Assembly (NCBI GenBank): GCA_963801045.1
Contig: CAWDDC010000002.1
Span: 62,001-126,000, forward strand
Length of the DNA: 64,000 bases
Direction: 5' to 3'
From: JACCWP01 sp963801045
GTDB taxonomy: Bacteria; Actinomycetota; Actinomycetes; Propionibacteriales; Nocardioidaceae
Shown: in pieces, positions 27,333 through 37,667 of the stretch
Layout: each line of letters opens with the position of its first letter
Numbering within the stretch: position 1 is the stretch's first letter
Position numbers and translations under genes: made by a program
The notes under the pieces: model-generated
The model's input: only the letters and a program-made list of their open reading frames with translations
What the model was told of the DNA's origin: nothing
Databases searched by the model: none

Positions 27333-27384
27333 CGAGTTGTCACCGTCTCGTCGAGCCAGGGGTCGACGAGACGGTGACAACTCG
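27333..27384. repeat. Perfect 22-bp inverted repeat
   Basis: Arms 27333-27354 and 27363-27384 are exact inverted repeats (CGAGTTGTCACCGTCTCGTC plus GA), with an 8-base loop. It sits between the NUDIX stop and the VOC start, both on the minus strand. It could terminate NUDIX transcription. Confidence 0.85.
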
Positions 27385-27393
27385 CGGGAGGGG

Positions 27394-27858
27394 CTAGAAG
27401 CCGTCGGCGAGGATCGCGGGTACGCGGCCGGCGGCGACCGCGTCCAGCACCCGGCGTTCGTGCGGCACGCACGGCTCGGGCAGGTCGGCCAGCGGGAAGA
27501 AGGCCATGTCGGCGGCCTTGTCCGGCTCGGTGATCCGCGGCTCGCCCGCCCAGACCCGGGTGGCGAAGAAGAAGTCCGCGCGCTGGTCGATCGGCGCACC
27601 ACCCGCAGCGACCCGGTGGATCGTGCACAACGGCTCGAGGTCGGCCACCGCGACCGTCACGCCGGACTCCTCGGCCGCCTCGCGCACCGCGGCCGCCGGC
27701 ACCGACTCGCCCAGCTCGACGTGGCCGGCCACCACCGCCCAGTGCCCGTCGCGGTAGCCGGTGTGCTGGCGCAGGTGCAGCAGCACCTCGGTGCCCGCCG
27801 GCCCGTCCCGCAGCAGCAGCACGTACGCGGCCGGCACGACCCGGTAGCGCGACTCCAC
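27394..27858 (-). CDS. NUDIX hydrolase
   Basis: Protein of 154 residues with a NUDIX box GHVELGESVPAAAVREAAEE near 45-65, reading GxxxxxEx7REAxEE with U as Val/Leu, and a preceding HWAVVAGHVE. It hydrolyses nucleoside-diphosphate-X compounds; the substrate is unknown. GTG 27858 is the only standard start close to the conserved YRVVPAAYVLLL; the frame extends upstream to a CTG overlapping the stop of the next upstream gene, so translation may be coupled. Confidence 0.8.
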   Translation of the reverse strand: MESRYRVVPAAYVLLLRDGPAGTEVLLHLRQHTGYRDGHWAVVAGHVELGESVPAAAVREAAEESGVTVAVADLEPLCTIHRVAAGGAPIDQRADFFFATRVWAGEPRITEPDKAADMAFFPLADLPEPCVPHERRVLDAVAAGRVPAILADGF

Positions 27859-27878
27859 CGGGTCGGCGTAGTGCTCGG

Positions 27879-28070
27879 TCAGCGGGTGCCGCCGGCGCGG
27901 TCGATGCCGTCCTTGGCCTTGTCCTTGGCCTTGGCCACGTGGTGCGAGTACTTGTTCTTGGTGGCCTTGTTGACCGCCTCGCCGGTCTTGTCGATGCCGC
28001 CGCTGATCGTGTCGCCGTGCTTGCGCGCGGCATCCGACGCCTGCCGCTTGATCTTGTCCAGGAATCCCAC
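27879..28070 (-). CDS. MT0933-type antitoxin-like small protein
   Basis: Sixty-three residues, MGFLDKIKRQASDAARKHGD...GIDKTGEAVNKATKNKYSHHVAKAKDKAKDG, a lysine-rich amphipathic helix protein like Rv0909/MT0933, which is annotated as an antitoxin. GTG 28070 has GAGGAGCGAG. The Rv0910-type SRPBCC toxin partner is not adjacent here; the only SRPBCC gene nearby is at 26229 on the other strand. Such orphan copies are frequent in actinobacteria and may have another role. Confidence 0.7.
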   Translation of the reverse strand: MGFLDKIKRQASDAARKHGDTISGGIDKTGEAVNKATKNKYSHHVAKAKDKAKDGIDRAGGTR

Positions 28071-28111
28071 GGCTGCTCGCTCCTCGGTTGGGTGTTGTCA
28101 GAATCCTAGGC

Positions 28112-29033
28112 ATGACCGCCCTCGGAACCGTCGCCGTCGTGGGACCGACGGCTGCCGGCAAGTCCGACCTGGCGGTCGCGCTCGCCCAACGGCTGTCCGG
28201 CGAGGTCGTCAACGCCGACTCGATGCAGCTCTACCGCGGGATGGACATCGGCACCGCCAAGCTCACGACCGCCGAGCGGCACGGCGTGCCGCACCACCTG
28301 CTCGACGTGCTGGACGTGACCGAGCCGGCGACGGTCGCGGAGTTCCAGGCCCTGGCGCGTACGGCGCTCGACGACTGCCTGGCCCGCGGCGTCGTGCCGG
28401 TGCTCGCCGGCGGCTCCGCGCTGTACGTGCGCGCCGTGCTGGACGACTTCGCGTTCCCCGGCACCGACCCGGTCGTGCGCGCCGCGCTCGAGGCCGACCT
28501 GGCCGAGGTCGGCGCCGCCGCGATGCACGGCAGGCTGCAGCAGGTCGATCCGGCCGCCGCGGAGCGCATCCTGCCCACCAACGGGCGCCGGGTGGTCCGG
28601 GCGCTGGAGGTGGTGGCGATCACCGGCGGGCAGTTCACCGCCCGGCTGCCGGGACACCACTACGCCGACCCGCGCAGCCGGGCGATCGGCCTGGACGTGC
28701 CGCGGGACGTGCTGGACGCCCGGATCGAGGCACGCGTCGACGCCATGTGGCGGGCCGGGCTGGTCGACGAGGTCCGCGGGCTGGAGGCGCGCGGGCTGCG
28801 GGAGGGGCGCACCGCGAGCCGCGCGCTCGGCTACGCCCAGGTGCTGGCCTACCTGGCGGGCGAGTGCACCGAGGACGAGGCCCGCGACGACGACCGTGCG
28901 CGCCACCCGCCGCTTCGCCCGCCGGCAGCTGGCGTGGTTCGGCAAGGACCCGCGGGTGCACTGGCTGCCCTACGACGCCGACGACCTCGTCGACCGGGCG
29001 CTCGAGGTGGTGACGGCAGCCCCCGACGTGTGA
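28112..29033 (+). CDS. miaA: tRNA dimethylallyltransferase MiaA (frameshifted)
   Basis: Transfers dimethylallyl to A37 of tRNA, the step before MiaB. P-loop GPTAAGKSDLA near 10, NADSMQLYRGMDIGTAKL, HHLLDVLDVTEPATVAEFQ, and VVPVLAGGSALYVRAVLDDF. One extra C near 28890 (GACGACGACCGTG) breaks the frame; after removal it reads ETVRATRRFARRQLAWFGKDPRVHW to the stop at 29033. Length would be about 306 residues, normal. ATG 28112 is close behind a -10-like CAGAAT, so it may be leaderless. Confidence 0.93.
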
Positions 29034-29093
29034 GTCGCCCGGGGGTCGGGTACGACTGGACCGACCGACTTGTCCGCCCCGGAGGTGCCCACC

Positions 29094-30977
29094 GTGCGAC
29101 TCGCCCGCCCTGCTCTCGTCGGACTCACCGCGCTGGCGCTGGCCGGCGGGCCCGCACTGGCCGCGGCGAGCTCCGCTGCCCCCGGCGCTCTCAGGCCCGG
29201 CCGAAGCACAGCCCGGCAGCAGCCGCAGCACCGGACGGCCACCGGCCACCGCCGCCACGCGACCCGGTCGAGGTCGGCAGGGGCGGCGCGGTGTCGTCGG
29301 TCGACCCGGACGCGACCCGGGTCGGCCTGCGGGTGCTGCGCGACGGCGGCACCGCCGTCGACGCCGCGGTCGCGACCGCGGCCGCGCTCGGCGTGACCGA
29401 GCCCTACAGCGCCGGGCTCGGCGGCGGTGGCTACTTCGTGCTCTACCAGGAGAGCACCGGCGAGACCGAGGTCCTGGACGGGCGCGAGACCGCGCCGGCG
29501 GCGATGCCGCGCAACGCCTTCATCGACCCCGACACCGGCGACCCGTACCCGTTCTTCCCCGACCTGGTCACCAGCGGCGTCTCGGTCGGGGTGCCCGGCA
29601 CCCCGCAGCTGTGGGAGAAGGCGCTCGACCTGTACGGCACCTACAGCCTGCGCGACGCGCTCGCGCCCGCTGCCGAGCTGGCCGACCGGGGCTTCGTGGT
29701 CGACAAGACGTTCAACCTGCAGACCGAGGAGAACGCCGAGCGCTTCGACGCCATCCGCCCGACCCGCAAGCTGTTCCTGCCCGGCGGCGAGGCGCCCGAG
29801 GTCGGCAGCGTGTTCCGCAACCCGCAGCTCGCGCGCACCTACCGGATGCTCGGCAAGCACGGGATGGACATGTTCTACCGCGGGCCGATCGCCGAGCAGA
29901 TCGCGCGCGTGGCGCAGGACCCGCCCACCACCGCGGGCACCGACCTGCCGGTGCCGGCGGGGTTCATGGAGGAGTCCGACCTCGCCGACTACCGGGTGCC
30001 GCACCGCGTCGCCACCGAGGTGCGCTACCGCGGGCTGCGGGTGCGGGGCATGCCGCCGTCGAGCTCCGGCGGGTCGACGGTCGGTGAGTCGCTGAACATC
30101 CTGCGCGGACTCGACGTGTCGGAGAACCGGCCGGTGCAGTCGCTGCACAGCTACCTCGAGGCCAGCGCCCTCGCCTTCGCCGACCGGTCGGCCTATCGTC
30201 GGTGACTCCGACTTCGTCGACGTCCCGCTGAACGCGCTGCTGTCCCGCGGGTTCGCCGCGGAGCGGGCCTGCACGGTCGACCCCGACCAGGCGGCCACCA
30301 AGCCGGTCGCAGCCGGCGAGCCCGACGGCGACTACGAGGGCTGCCCGTCGGCGGCCGCACCCGCGCCGGCCGACGACCACGAGGGTCTGTCCACGACCCA
30401 CCTGACCGTCGCCGACCGCTACGGGTCGGTGGTCTCGTACACGCTCACCATCGAGCAGACCGGCGGGTCGGGCATCACCGTGCCCAAGCGCGGCTTCCTG
30501 CTCAACAACGAGCTCACCGACTTCAACTGGGAGTTCGTGAAGAGCGACCCCAACCGGATCCAGCCGGGCAAGCGGCCGCGCAGCTCGATGTCGCCGACGA
30601 TCGTGTTCAAGGGCAGCGACCCGTGGCTCGCGCTGGGATCGCCCGGCGGGTCGACGATCATCACCACCGTGCTGCAGGTGCTGCTGAACCGCATCGACCT
30701 CGGCATGACGCTGCCGGAGGCGATCGCCGCGCCGCGGGCCTCGCAGCGCAACACCGCCGACGTGACCGCCGAACGGGCCTTCATCGACCTGTACGGGCGG
30801 GCGTTGCGCCGGTACGGGCACACCTTCGTGCCACCCGGCGATCCCGGCACCAGTGCCGCCGAGATCGGCGCGGCGGCGGCGATCGAGCTGCTCGGCGGCG
30901 GCCGGATGCTGGCCGCGGCCGAGCCGGTCCGGCGTGGCGGCGGTGACGCCGGGGTGGTCCGTCCCGAGCGGCCGTGA
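29094..30977 (+). CDS. ggt: Gamma-glutamyltranspeptidase, secreted (two frame breaks)
   Basis: Ntn-hydrolase that cleaves and transfers gamma-glutamyl groups, for example from glutathione. The signal peptide is VRLARPALVGLTALALAGGPALAAASS. The large subunit has GGTAVDAAVATAAALGVTEPYSAGLGGGG; the small subunit begins at the catalytic Thr in LSTTHLTVAD near 440, with MPPSSSGG and LALGSPGGSTI following. Breaks lie near 29195 and 30196. GTG 29094 follows CCGGAGGTGCCC. The next gene overlaps by 4 bases. Confidence 0.9.
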
Positions 30978-31667
30978 CGCCGCGGGGACGCCGACGTCGG
31001 CGTCCGGGTCTGCGTGCTCGACGTCAACGAGACGCTGTCCGACCTCACCGCGCTGGGTCCGCGGCTGGACGACGTCGGGCTCGGCGCCGCGCACCTCGAG
31101 CCGTGGTTCGCCGGCGTGCTCCGGGACGGGTTCGCGCTGACCCTGCTGGGCCGGCGGGCGGTGTTCCGGGACGTGGCGGCCGCCGGGCTCCGTACCCGCC
31201 TGGCCGCCGCCGGCGTCGCGAGCGACGACGACGCGGTGGCGCACGTGCTGGACGGCTTCGCGGCGCTGCCCCTGCACCCCGACGTGGCGCCCGGGCTGCG
31301 CCGGATGCACGAGCGCGGGCTGCTGCTGGTGCCGCTCACCAACGGCGCGACCGCGATGTCGGAGCGGATGTTCGCCGACGCCGGCGTGCTCGACCTGTTC
31401 GCGCACCGGCTCAGCGTCGAGGACGTGGGCCCGTGGAAGCCGCACCACGCTCCCTACGACCTGGCGCTGCGCACGACCGGGGTGGCGCCCGAGCGGGCGG
31501 TCCTGGTCGCCGTGCACCCGTGGGACCTCGCCGGCGCGGCCGCTGCCGGGATGCGCACGGCCTGGGTCGACCGCGACGACACCGGCGCGTGGCCGGACTG
31601 CTTCGAGCCGCCCGACTTCCGGGCTACCGGGATGGAGGACCTGGCGGAGCAGCTGCCTGCTGCATGA
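30974..31667 (+). CDS. HAD-family haloacid dehalogenase type II (N-terminal frame break)
   Basis: The nucleophile Asp is in VCVLDVNETLSDL, the Thr/Ser motif in VPLTNGATAMSERM, the Lys in VGPWKPHHAPYD and the final motif in VAVHPWDLAGAAAAGM, the full HAD set with a helical cap. It could hydrolyse 2-haloacids or similar. The natural start is GTG 30974, overlapping the GGT stop; one extra G near 30987 shifts it, otherwise GTG 31014 inside motif I would be used, which is unlikely. It converges with the PaiB-like gene. Confidence 0.85.
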
Positions 31668-32291
31668 GCCGGCGCACCTCGGCCGGGCCGGGGCCGGGCT
31701 CGTCGGCCAGCCCCTCGACCACGCCGCGCCGGTCGGCCTCGGGCGGTTCTGGCTGAGCTTGTGCTTGGTCTCGACCCGCTGGATCACCAGCTCGATGCCG
31801 ACGATCGCGCGCAGCTGACCGGCGACGAACTTCTCCGGTGCGTCGCTGACCGACCACGGCCGCTCCCGCCCGGACTCGTGCCGCTCGGTCAGCCTGGTCA
31901 CCATGTCGCGCAGCCAGTCGACGTCGTCGTGCACGTGCAGCCGACCGGTCAGGTGCACGGTGGTGTAGTTCCAGGTCGGCACCACCCGGCCGTGCTCGGC
32001 CTTGGACGCGTACCAGCCGGGGGAGACGTAGGCGTGCGGCCCGTGCGCGATCGCGAGCGCCGGCGTGCCGTCCGGCCCGATCCCGCGCCACTGGTCGTTG
32101 AGCCGGGCCAGGTGCGCGAGCAGCCGGCCGTTGCCGTCATCGCCCTCGCCGGGTCGCTCCCAGATGACCGGCACCAGGCTCGACCACGGCACGCCGTCGA
32201 CCACCGTCACGATGTCGGCGGCGGCCACCGCGTCGACCAGGGCGTAGGCCTCCGTGCGGTCGTCGACGGAGTGGTGGCGGGGCATGTACAC
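31624..32291 (-). CDS. FMN-binding PaiB-like protein (frameshifted near C-terminus)
   Basis: Starts VYMPRHHSVDDRTEAYALVDAVAAADIVTVV, typical of the PaiB/transcriptional-repressor family with a split-barrel FMN-binding fold, and continues AYVSPGWYASKAEHGRVVPTWNYTTVHLTGR and KFVAGQLRAIVGIELVIQRVETKHKLSQNRP. After a break near 31745 it ends EADRRGVVEGLA...PPSR at 31624. PaiB is annotated as a negative regulator of sporulation genes in Bacillus, but most homologues are uncharacterised. Its 3-prime end overlaps the HAD gene by 44 bases. Confidence 0.85.
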
Positions 32292-32313
32292 GCCGCCAGC
32301 CTAGGACGGTCCG

Positions 32314-32319
32314 TAGGCT
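32314..32319 (+). promoter_or_regulatory. Leaderless promoter -10 of dapF
   Basis: TAGGCT lies 8 bases before ATG 32328 with no Shine-Dalgarno sequence. The same box at the same spacing precedes the SDR gene (10321, minus strand) and resembles those of gluA and DUF3046. Confidence 0.55.
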
Positions 32320-32327
32320 GGCTGACG

Positions 32328-33191
32328 ATGAGCGCGCGCTTCGGCTGGGCCAAGGGCCACGGCACCGAGAACGACTTCGTGCTGCTGCCCGACCCCGACG
32401 GCAGCGTGCACGGCGAGCTCGACCCTGCCCTGGTGGCCGCGCTGTGCCACCGCCGCCGTGGCATCGGCGCCGACGGCGTGATGCGCGTGGTCCGCTCGGA
32501 CGCCTACGACGCCCCAGCAGCGGTCGCCGCGGCCGCCGACGGCGCGGAGTGGTTCATGGACTACCGCAACGCCGACGGGTCGCTGGCCCAGATGTGCGGC
32601 AACGGCATCCGGGTGCTCGCCCGGTGGCTGGCCGAGGAACGGCTGGTCGACACCGCCGCGCCGCTCGGCATCGGCACCCGCGACGGCACCAAGCAGGTGA
32701 CGTACGGCTCCGACGGCTCGGTGACCGGCACCATCAGCGTGGACATGGGGGTGCCGGAGATCCGCGCCGGCACCTGGGTCGAGATCGACGGGCGCCGGCT
32801 CGACGCCGTCCACGTCGACACCGGCAACCCGCACGCGGTGGCGGTCGTCGACGACCTGGCCTCGGTCGGCCGGTGGGACACGCCGCCGACGTACGACCAC
32901 GCGGTCTACCCGGAGGGCGTCAACGTCGAGCTGGTGCAGCCGGCCGGCTGGCGGCACGTCCGGATGCGGGTGCACGAGCGTGGGTCCGGCGAGACCCGCT
33001 CGTGCGGCACCGGCGTCTGCGCGGTCGCCGTCGCGGTCGCCGACGCGGACGGCGCGGGTCGCCCGGCGACCTACCGGGTGGACGTGCCGGGCGGCCGGCT
33101 CGAGGTCACCTGGCGCGACGACGGCCACATGGTCCTGACCGGGCCGGCGGTCGTGGTGGCGCGCGGCGAGATGTCCTGGTCCGGTCGCTGA
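32328..33191 (+). CDS. dapF: Diaminopimelate epimerase
   Basis: Intact, 287 residues. Interconverts LL- and meso-diaminopimelate for lysine and peptidoglycan. Both catalytic cysteines are present: QMCGNGIR near 88 and SCGTGVCAVAVA near 225. Other marks are KGHGTENDFVLL at the N-terminus, VDTGNPHAVAVVDDL and HVRMRVHERGSGET. The presence of meso- or LL-DAP in the wall fits an actinobacterium. It follows miaA at 3.3 kb as in related genomes. Confidence 0.96.
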   Translation: MSARFGWAKGHGTENDFVLLPDPDGSVHGELDPALVAALCHRRRGIGADGVMRVVRSDAYDAPAAVAAAADGAEWFMDYRNADGSLAQMCGNGIRVLARWLAEERLVDTAAPLGIGTRDGTKQVTYGSDGSVTGTISVDMGVPEIRAGTWVEIDGRRLDAVHVDTGNPHAVAVVDDLASVGRWDTPPTYDHAVYPEGVNVELVQPAGWRHVRMRVHERGSGETRSCGTGVCAVAVAVADADGAGRPATYRVDVPGGRLEVTWRDDGHMVLTGPAVVVARGEMSWSGR

Positions 33192-33305
33192 GCCCTGGTT
33201 CCGGAGCAGGTCGCGCCGAAACCCGGGTGAGGGTGACGGCGGGACGTGCGACAGTGAAGCGGCACCGCGGAACACCCGGTGCACCGACGACGTTGAGACG
33301 GGCGT

Positions 33306-34801
33306 ATGACTTCTCCCTACCTGCACGAGCAGCCGGACGAGCCGGACGACTTCGCCGACCTGCCGCTCGTGGCCGACGAGCAGACCGACGAGCAGGCTGC
33401 CGACCCGGCTGCTGACGCGCGGGAAGCGGCACCGGGCAGATGGACCTCGAGGACCGCAACTCGCTGCGCCGCGTGGCCAGCCTGTCGACCGAGCTCGAGG
33501 ACGTCAGCGAGGTCGAGTACCGCCAGCTGCGGCTCGAGCGCGTCGTGCTGGTCGGGGTGTGGGCCGGGGGCTCGGCGGAGGACGCCGAGAACTCGCTCGC
33601 CGAGCTCAAGCTGCTGGCCGAGACGGCCGGCTCGCAGGTGCTCGAGGCGCTGCTGCAGCGCCGGCAGCGGCCCGACCCCGCGACGTACGTCGGGCGCGGC
33701 AAGGTCGAGGACCTGCGCGAGGCCGTGCAGGCCAGCGGCGCCGACACCGTGGTGTGCGACGGCGAGCTCACGCCGAGCCAGCTGCGCAACCTGGAGGACC
33801 GGGTCAAGGTCAAGGTCGTCGACCGGACCGCGCTGATCCTCGACATCTTCGCCCAGCACGCCAAGTCGGCCGAGGGCAAGGCGCAGGTCGAGCTGGCCCA
33901 GCTGCGCTACCTGACCCAGCGGCTGCGCGGCTGGGGCGGCAACCTGTCCCGCCAGGCCGGTGGCCGGGTGGGCTCCCAGGGCGGTGGCATCGGCGGCCGT
34001 GGCCCCGGTGAGACCAAGCTCGAGACCGACCGGCGGCGGATCAACACCAAGATCGCCAAGCTGCGCCGCGAGCTGAAGAAGATGCGCACCACCCGCGACA
34101 CCAAGAAGGCCGAGCGGCGCCGCCACGAGGTGCCGGCGGTGTCGATCGCCGGCTACACCAACGCCGGCAAGTCGTCGCTGCTCAACCGGCTCACCGGCGC
34201 CGGCGTGCTGGTCGAGGACGCGCTGTTCGCGACCCTCGACCCCACCACCCGCCGCACCCAGACCACCGACGGCCGGCTCTACACGCTGAGCGACACCGTC
34301 GGGTTCGTCCGGCACCTGCCGCACCAGCTGGTCGAGGCGTTCCGCTCCACGCTGGAGGAGGTCGCCGACGCCGACCTCGTGCTGCACGTGGTCGACGGGG
34401 CGCACGCCGACCCCGAGGGCCAGCTCACCGCCGTCCGCGAGGTGCTGGCCGAGATCGGCGCCGCGGACATCCCCGAGATCGTGGTCGTCAACAAGTCCGA
34501 CGCCGCCGACCCGATGGTGCTGGCCCGGCTGCTGGCGCGCGAGCCGCACGCCGTGGTCTGCTCGGCCCGCACCGGTGCGGGCATCGACGACGTCGTCGCC
34601 GCGATCGAGCGCGAGCTCCCGCACCCGCAGGTCGAGGTGGCCGTGCTGCTGCCGTACGAGCGCGGCGACCTGCTGAGCCAGATCCACACGTCCGGCGAGG
34701 TGGTCACCCTCGAGCACACCGGCGAGGGCACCGCCGTCGTCGCCCGGGTGGGCGCCACGCTCGCCGGCTCGCTGGCCGCGTACGCGACCGCGCCGCGCTG
34801 A
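33306..34801 (+). CDS. hflX: Ribosome-associated GTPase HflX (N-terminal frame break)
   Basis: Splits stalled ribosomes. The N-terminal domain has VEYRQLRLERVVLVGVW and RPDPATYVGRGKVEDL, a linker GGIGGRGPGETKLETDRRRI, G1 GYTNAGKSSLLNRL near 240 of the conserved part, G3 DTVGFVRHLPHQLVEAF and G4 VVNKSDA. The conserved frame begins at ATG 33440, but an acidic N-terminal stretch encoded from ATG 33306 (PDEPDDFADLPLVADEQTD) belongs to it; the frames change near 33430, consistent with one missing base. Confidence 0.93.
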
Positions 34802-34850
34802 CGACCGATACTCGGTTGCACGGGTGACGACCACTCAGCACAGTGAGCCG

Positions 34851-35412
34851 GTGAGCGAACGCACCCGAGCGCTGGACCACAGCCACCGTCTACCCCGACA
34901 TGTGGACGGACCCGGACCAGGACCCCCGCAACAGCGACGGAGCCAGCCCGGACGGCGAGCTGGGCACCCTGCAGGACTACCTGACCAGCTATCGCCTGAC
35001 CCTGCTGATGAAGTGCGAGGGGTTGGACCCCGAGCAGCTGGCCCGTCGGTCGGTGCCCCCGTCGACGCTGTCGTTGCTCGGACTCGTCCGGCACCTGGCC
35101 CAGGTGGAACGGGACTGGCGCAACTGGATCCTGCCGGAGGACCCGGCGCCGAAGCTGTACGGCACCCACGACGCGGCGTTCGACGGTGCGGTCGCCGAGC
35201 AGGCGGTCGTCGACGGCTCCTTCGCCGACCTGAAGCGCGAGCAGGAGGCCACCGACGCCGTGCTGGCCGACCACCCGGATCTCGGTCAGCGGATGGGCGA
35301 GGACCGCATCGCGATCCGCGAGCTGTGGGTGCACGCCATCGAGGAGTACGCCCGGCACTGCGGGCACGCCGACCTGATCCGCGAGTGCGTGGACGGTCGG
35401 GTCGGGCAGTAG
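34851..35412 (+). CDS. DinB-superfamily protein (DUF664 type)
   Basis: Four-helix-bundle metalloenzyme-like protein: LQDYLTSYRLTLLMKCEGLDPEQLARRSVPPSTLSLLGLVRHLAQVERDW at the centre, WVHAIEEYARHCGHADLIRE at the end. Three histidines (RHLAQ, WVHAIEE, RHCGHAD) are the likely metal ligands. Members include mycothiol-dependent transferases. The secure frame starts at ATG 34900; GTG 34851 (VSERT) joins it if one C near 34871 is removed, giving ERWTTATVYPDMW. Confidence 0.8.
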
Positions 35413-35434
35413 CGCGCCGCCCGCGTGGGTCGTC

Positions 35435-35480
35435 GCGGCAACACGCTGACACCGGAGGGGTTTCATCAGCGTGTCGCCGC
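35435..35480 (+). terminator. Long hairpin after the DinB gene
   Basis: Arms 35435-35449 (GCGGCAACACGCTGA) and 35466-35480 match at 14 of 15 positions; the loop is 16 bases. It starts 23 bases after the stop codon. Without a T-tract it could be a terminator or a mobile palindrome. Confidence 0.6.
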
Positions 35481-35551
35481 CACAACGGTGGTGGAGGCGG
35501 CGCTGGGCACGGCGGCGCAAGGTCGTCGGCACCGGCGGATAGCGTGAGGCA

Positions 35552-37667
35552 GTGACCGCCCCGACCCCTGTCGCCGACTCGCGGGTGCACGGGGTGCTGC
35601 ACGCGGCGGTCGCGTCGTTCGGGGGCGAGGAGCGTCCCGGCCAGGTCGCGATGGCCGACGCGGTCGAGAGCGCGCTGTCGCGCCACGAGCACCTGCTGGT
35701 GCAGGCCGGCACCGGCACCGGCAAGTCGCTCGGCTACCTGGTGCCGGCGCTGCTGCACCGGCGGCGGGTCGTGGTCGCCACCGCGACGCTGGCGCTGCAG
35801 CACCAGCTGGTCGAGCGCGACCTGCCCGGCGCTGGTCGCCGGCGCCCGCGAGCAGCTGGGCGACCGGATCGGCGAGGTGCCCTACGCCGTGCTCAAGGGC
35901 CGGTCCAACTACGCCTGCCTGCACCGCGTACGCGAGGGCACGCCCGACGACACCGGGGTGCTGGTCGAGGTGCCCGAGGGCACGCTCGGCGGCGAGGTGG
36001 TGCGGCTGCGGTCGTGGGCCGAGGAGCAGGCGGGCGACGGCGGGCTCGGCGACCGCGACTCGGCGCCGACCCACACCGACCGCGGCTGGGCGCAGGTCTC
36101 GGTCAGCGCCAGGGAGTGCCTCGGCGCCCAGCGCTGTCCCTACGGCGGCGAGTGCTTCGCCGAGCAGGCCCGCGAGACCGCGCACGCCGCCCAGGTGGTC
36201 GTCACCAACCACGCCCTGCTGGCCATCCACGCCATCGACGGCGTCCCGATGCTGCCCGAGCACGACGCCGTGGTCGTCGACGAGGGCCACGAGCTGGTCG
36301 CGCGGGTGACCCAGGCGTCCACCGACGAGCTGTCGCCGTTCGTCGTCGACCGGGCGTCCCGCCGGGTCCGCTCGGCGGGGGGCGCGGAGGCCTCCGTGCC
36401 GGCCGAGGACCTCGCCGACGCCGGCGAGGCGCTGCGCGAGGCGCTCGACGGCCTGCCGGGCGGCCGGCTCGACCAGGTCCCCGAGGCGGTGGCCGACGCC
36501 TTGGTGCTCGTACGCGCCGCCGCGAGCGTCTGCTTCACCGCACTGGGCGGTCGCCAGGACGCGGCGGCCGAGGGTGACGCCGACGCGGTCCGGCAGCAGG
36601 CCAAGGCGGCTGCCGACGAGGTGCGCAAGGTCGCCGAGCGGCTCGCGGCCGGCAGCGAGCACGACGTGCGCTGGGTGCAGGAGCGGGACCGCAACCGGGG
36701 CGGCAACGAGCTGCGGGTCGCGCCGCTGGACGTGTCGTTGTCGTTGCGGGACAAGCTGTTCGGCTCCACGACCGTGGTGATGACCAGCGCCACCCTCAAG
36801 CTGGGCGGCGGGTTCGAGCCGGTCGCCGCCTCGGTCGGGCTGCGCCCGGAGGAGCGGCAGGACGACACCCCCACCGAGGCGCCGGCCGAGGCGGTCGAGC
36901 CCGACCCGGCCGCTGACGCCGACGCACGACGCCGACGACGACCCGACGAGGACAGCGCCGACGCGGACGCCGAGCGCGAGGTGGCCTGGCGCGGCCTCGA
37001 CGTGGGCTCGCCGTTCGACTACACCCGCCAGGCGATCCTCTACGTCGCCAAGCACCTGCCGGCGCCGGGCCGCGACGGGCTCGGCACCGCGCAGCTGGAC
37101 GAGATCGCCGGCCTGGTCGAGGCCGCCGACGGGCGCACCCTCGGGCTGTTCTCGTCCCGGCGCGCCGCCGAGACGGCGGCCGAGCACGTACGCGCCGCGC
37201 TGCCCGACCTCGACCTGTGGTGCCAGGGCGACGCCCAGCTGCCGGTGCTGGCCCGGCGCTTCCTCGAGGACCCTCGCACCTGTCTGTTCGGCACCCTGTC
37301 GCTGTGGCAGGGCGTCGACCTGCCGGGGGAGACCTGCCAGCTGGTGGTGATCGACCGGATCCCGTTCCCGCGGCCCGACGACCCGCTGATGAGTGCGCGG
37401 CAGCGGGCGGTCGAGCGGCGGGGTGGCAACGGCTTCATGAGCGTGGCGGCCACCCACGCCGCCCTGCTGCTCGCCCAGGGCAGCGGCCGGCTGATCCGCC
37501 GGTTCGACGACCGGGGAGTGGTCGCCGTCCTCGACCCGCGGCTGGTCACGGCGCGCTACGGCTCGTTCCTCGCCGCGTCGCTGCCGCCGATGTGGCGCAC
37601 GACCGACGGCGACGTCGCCCGCGCCGCGCTGCGTCGACTCAGCAGCGGCGCGGGCTCCGTCACCTGA
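35552..37667 (+). CDS. dinG: DinG/XPD-type ATP-dependent DNA helicase (frameshifted)
   Basis: Superfamily 2 iron-sulfur helicase of about 704 residues. Walker A QAGTGTGKSLGYLVP near 50, FeS cysteines in NYACLHR, ARECLGAQRCPYGGECF, motif II VVVDEGHELV, motif III TSATLKLGG, and C-terminal GLFSSRRAAETAAEH, FGTLSLWQGVDLPGE and LLAQGSGRLIRRFDD. One extra G near 35830 (CTGCCCGGCGCTG) breaks the frame. GTG 35552 lies 7 bases after TAGCGT, so it is probably leaderless. No SOS box is visible upstream. A charged insert (PTEAPAEAVEPDPAADADA) separates the two ATPase halves. Confidence 0.92.
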
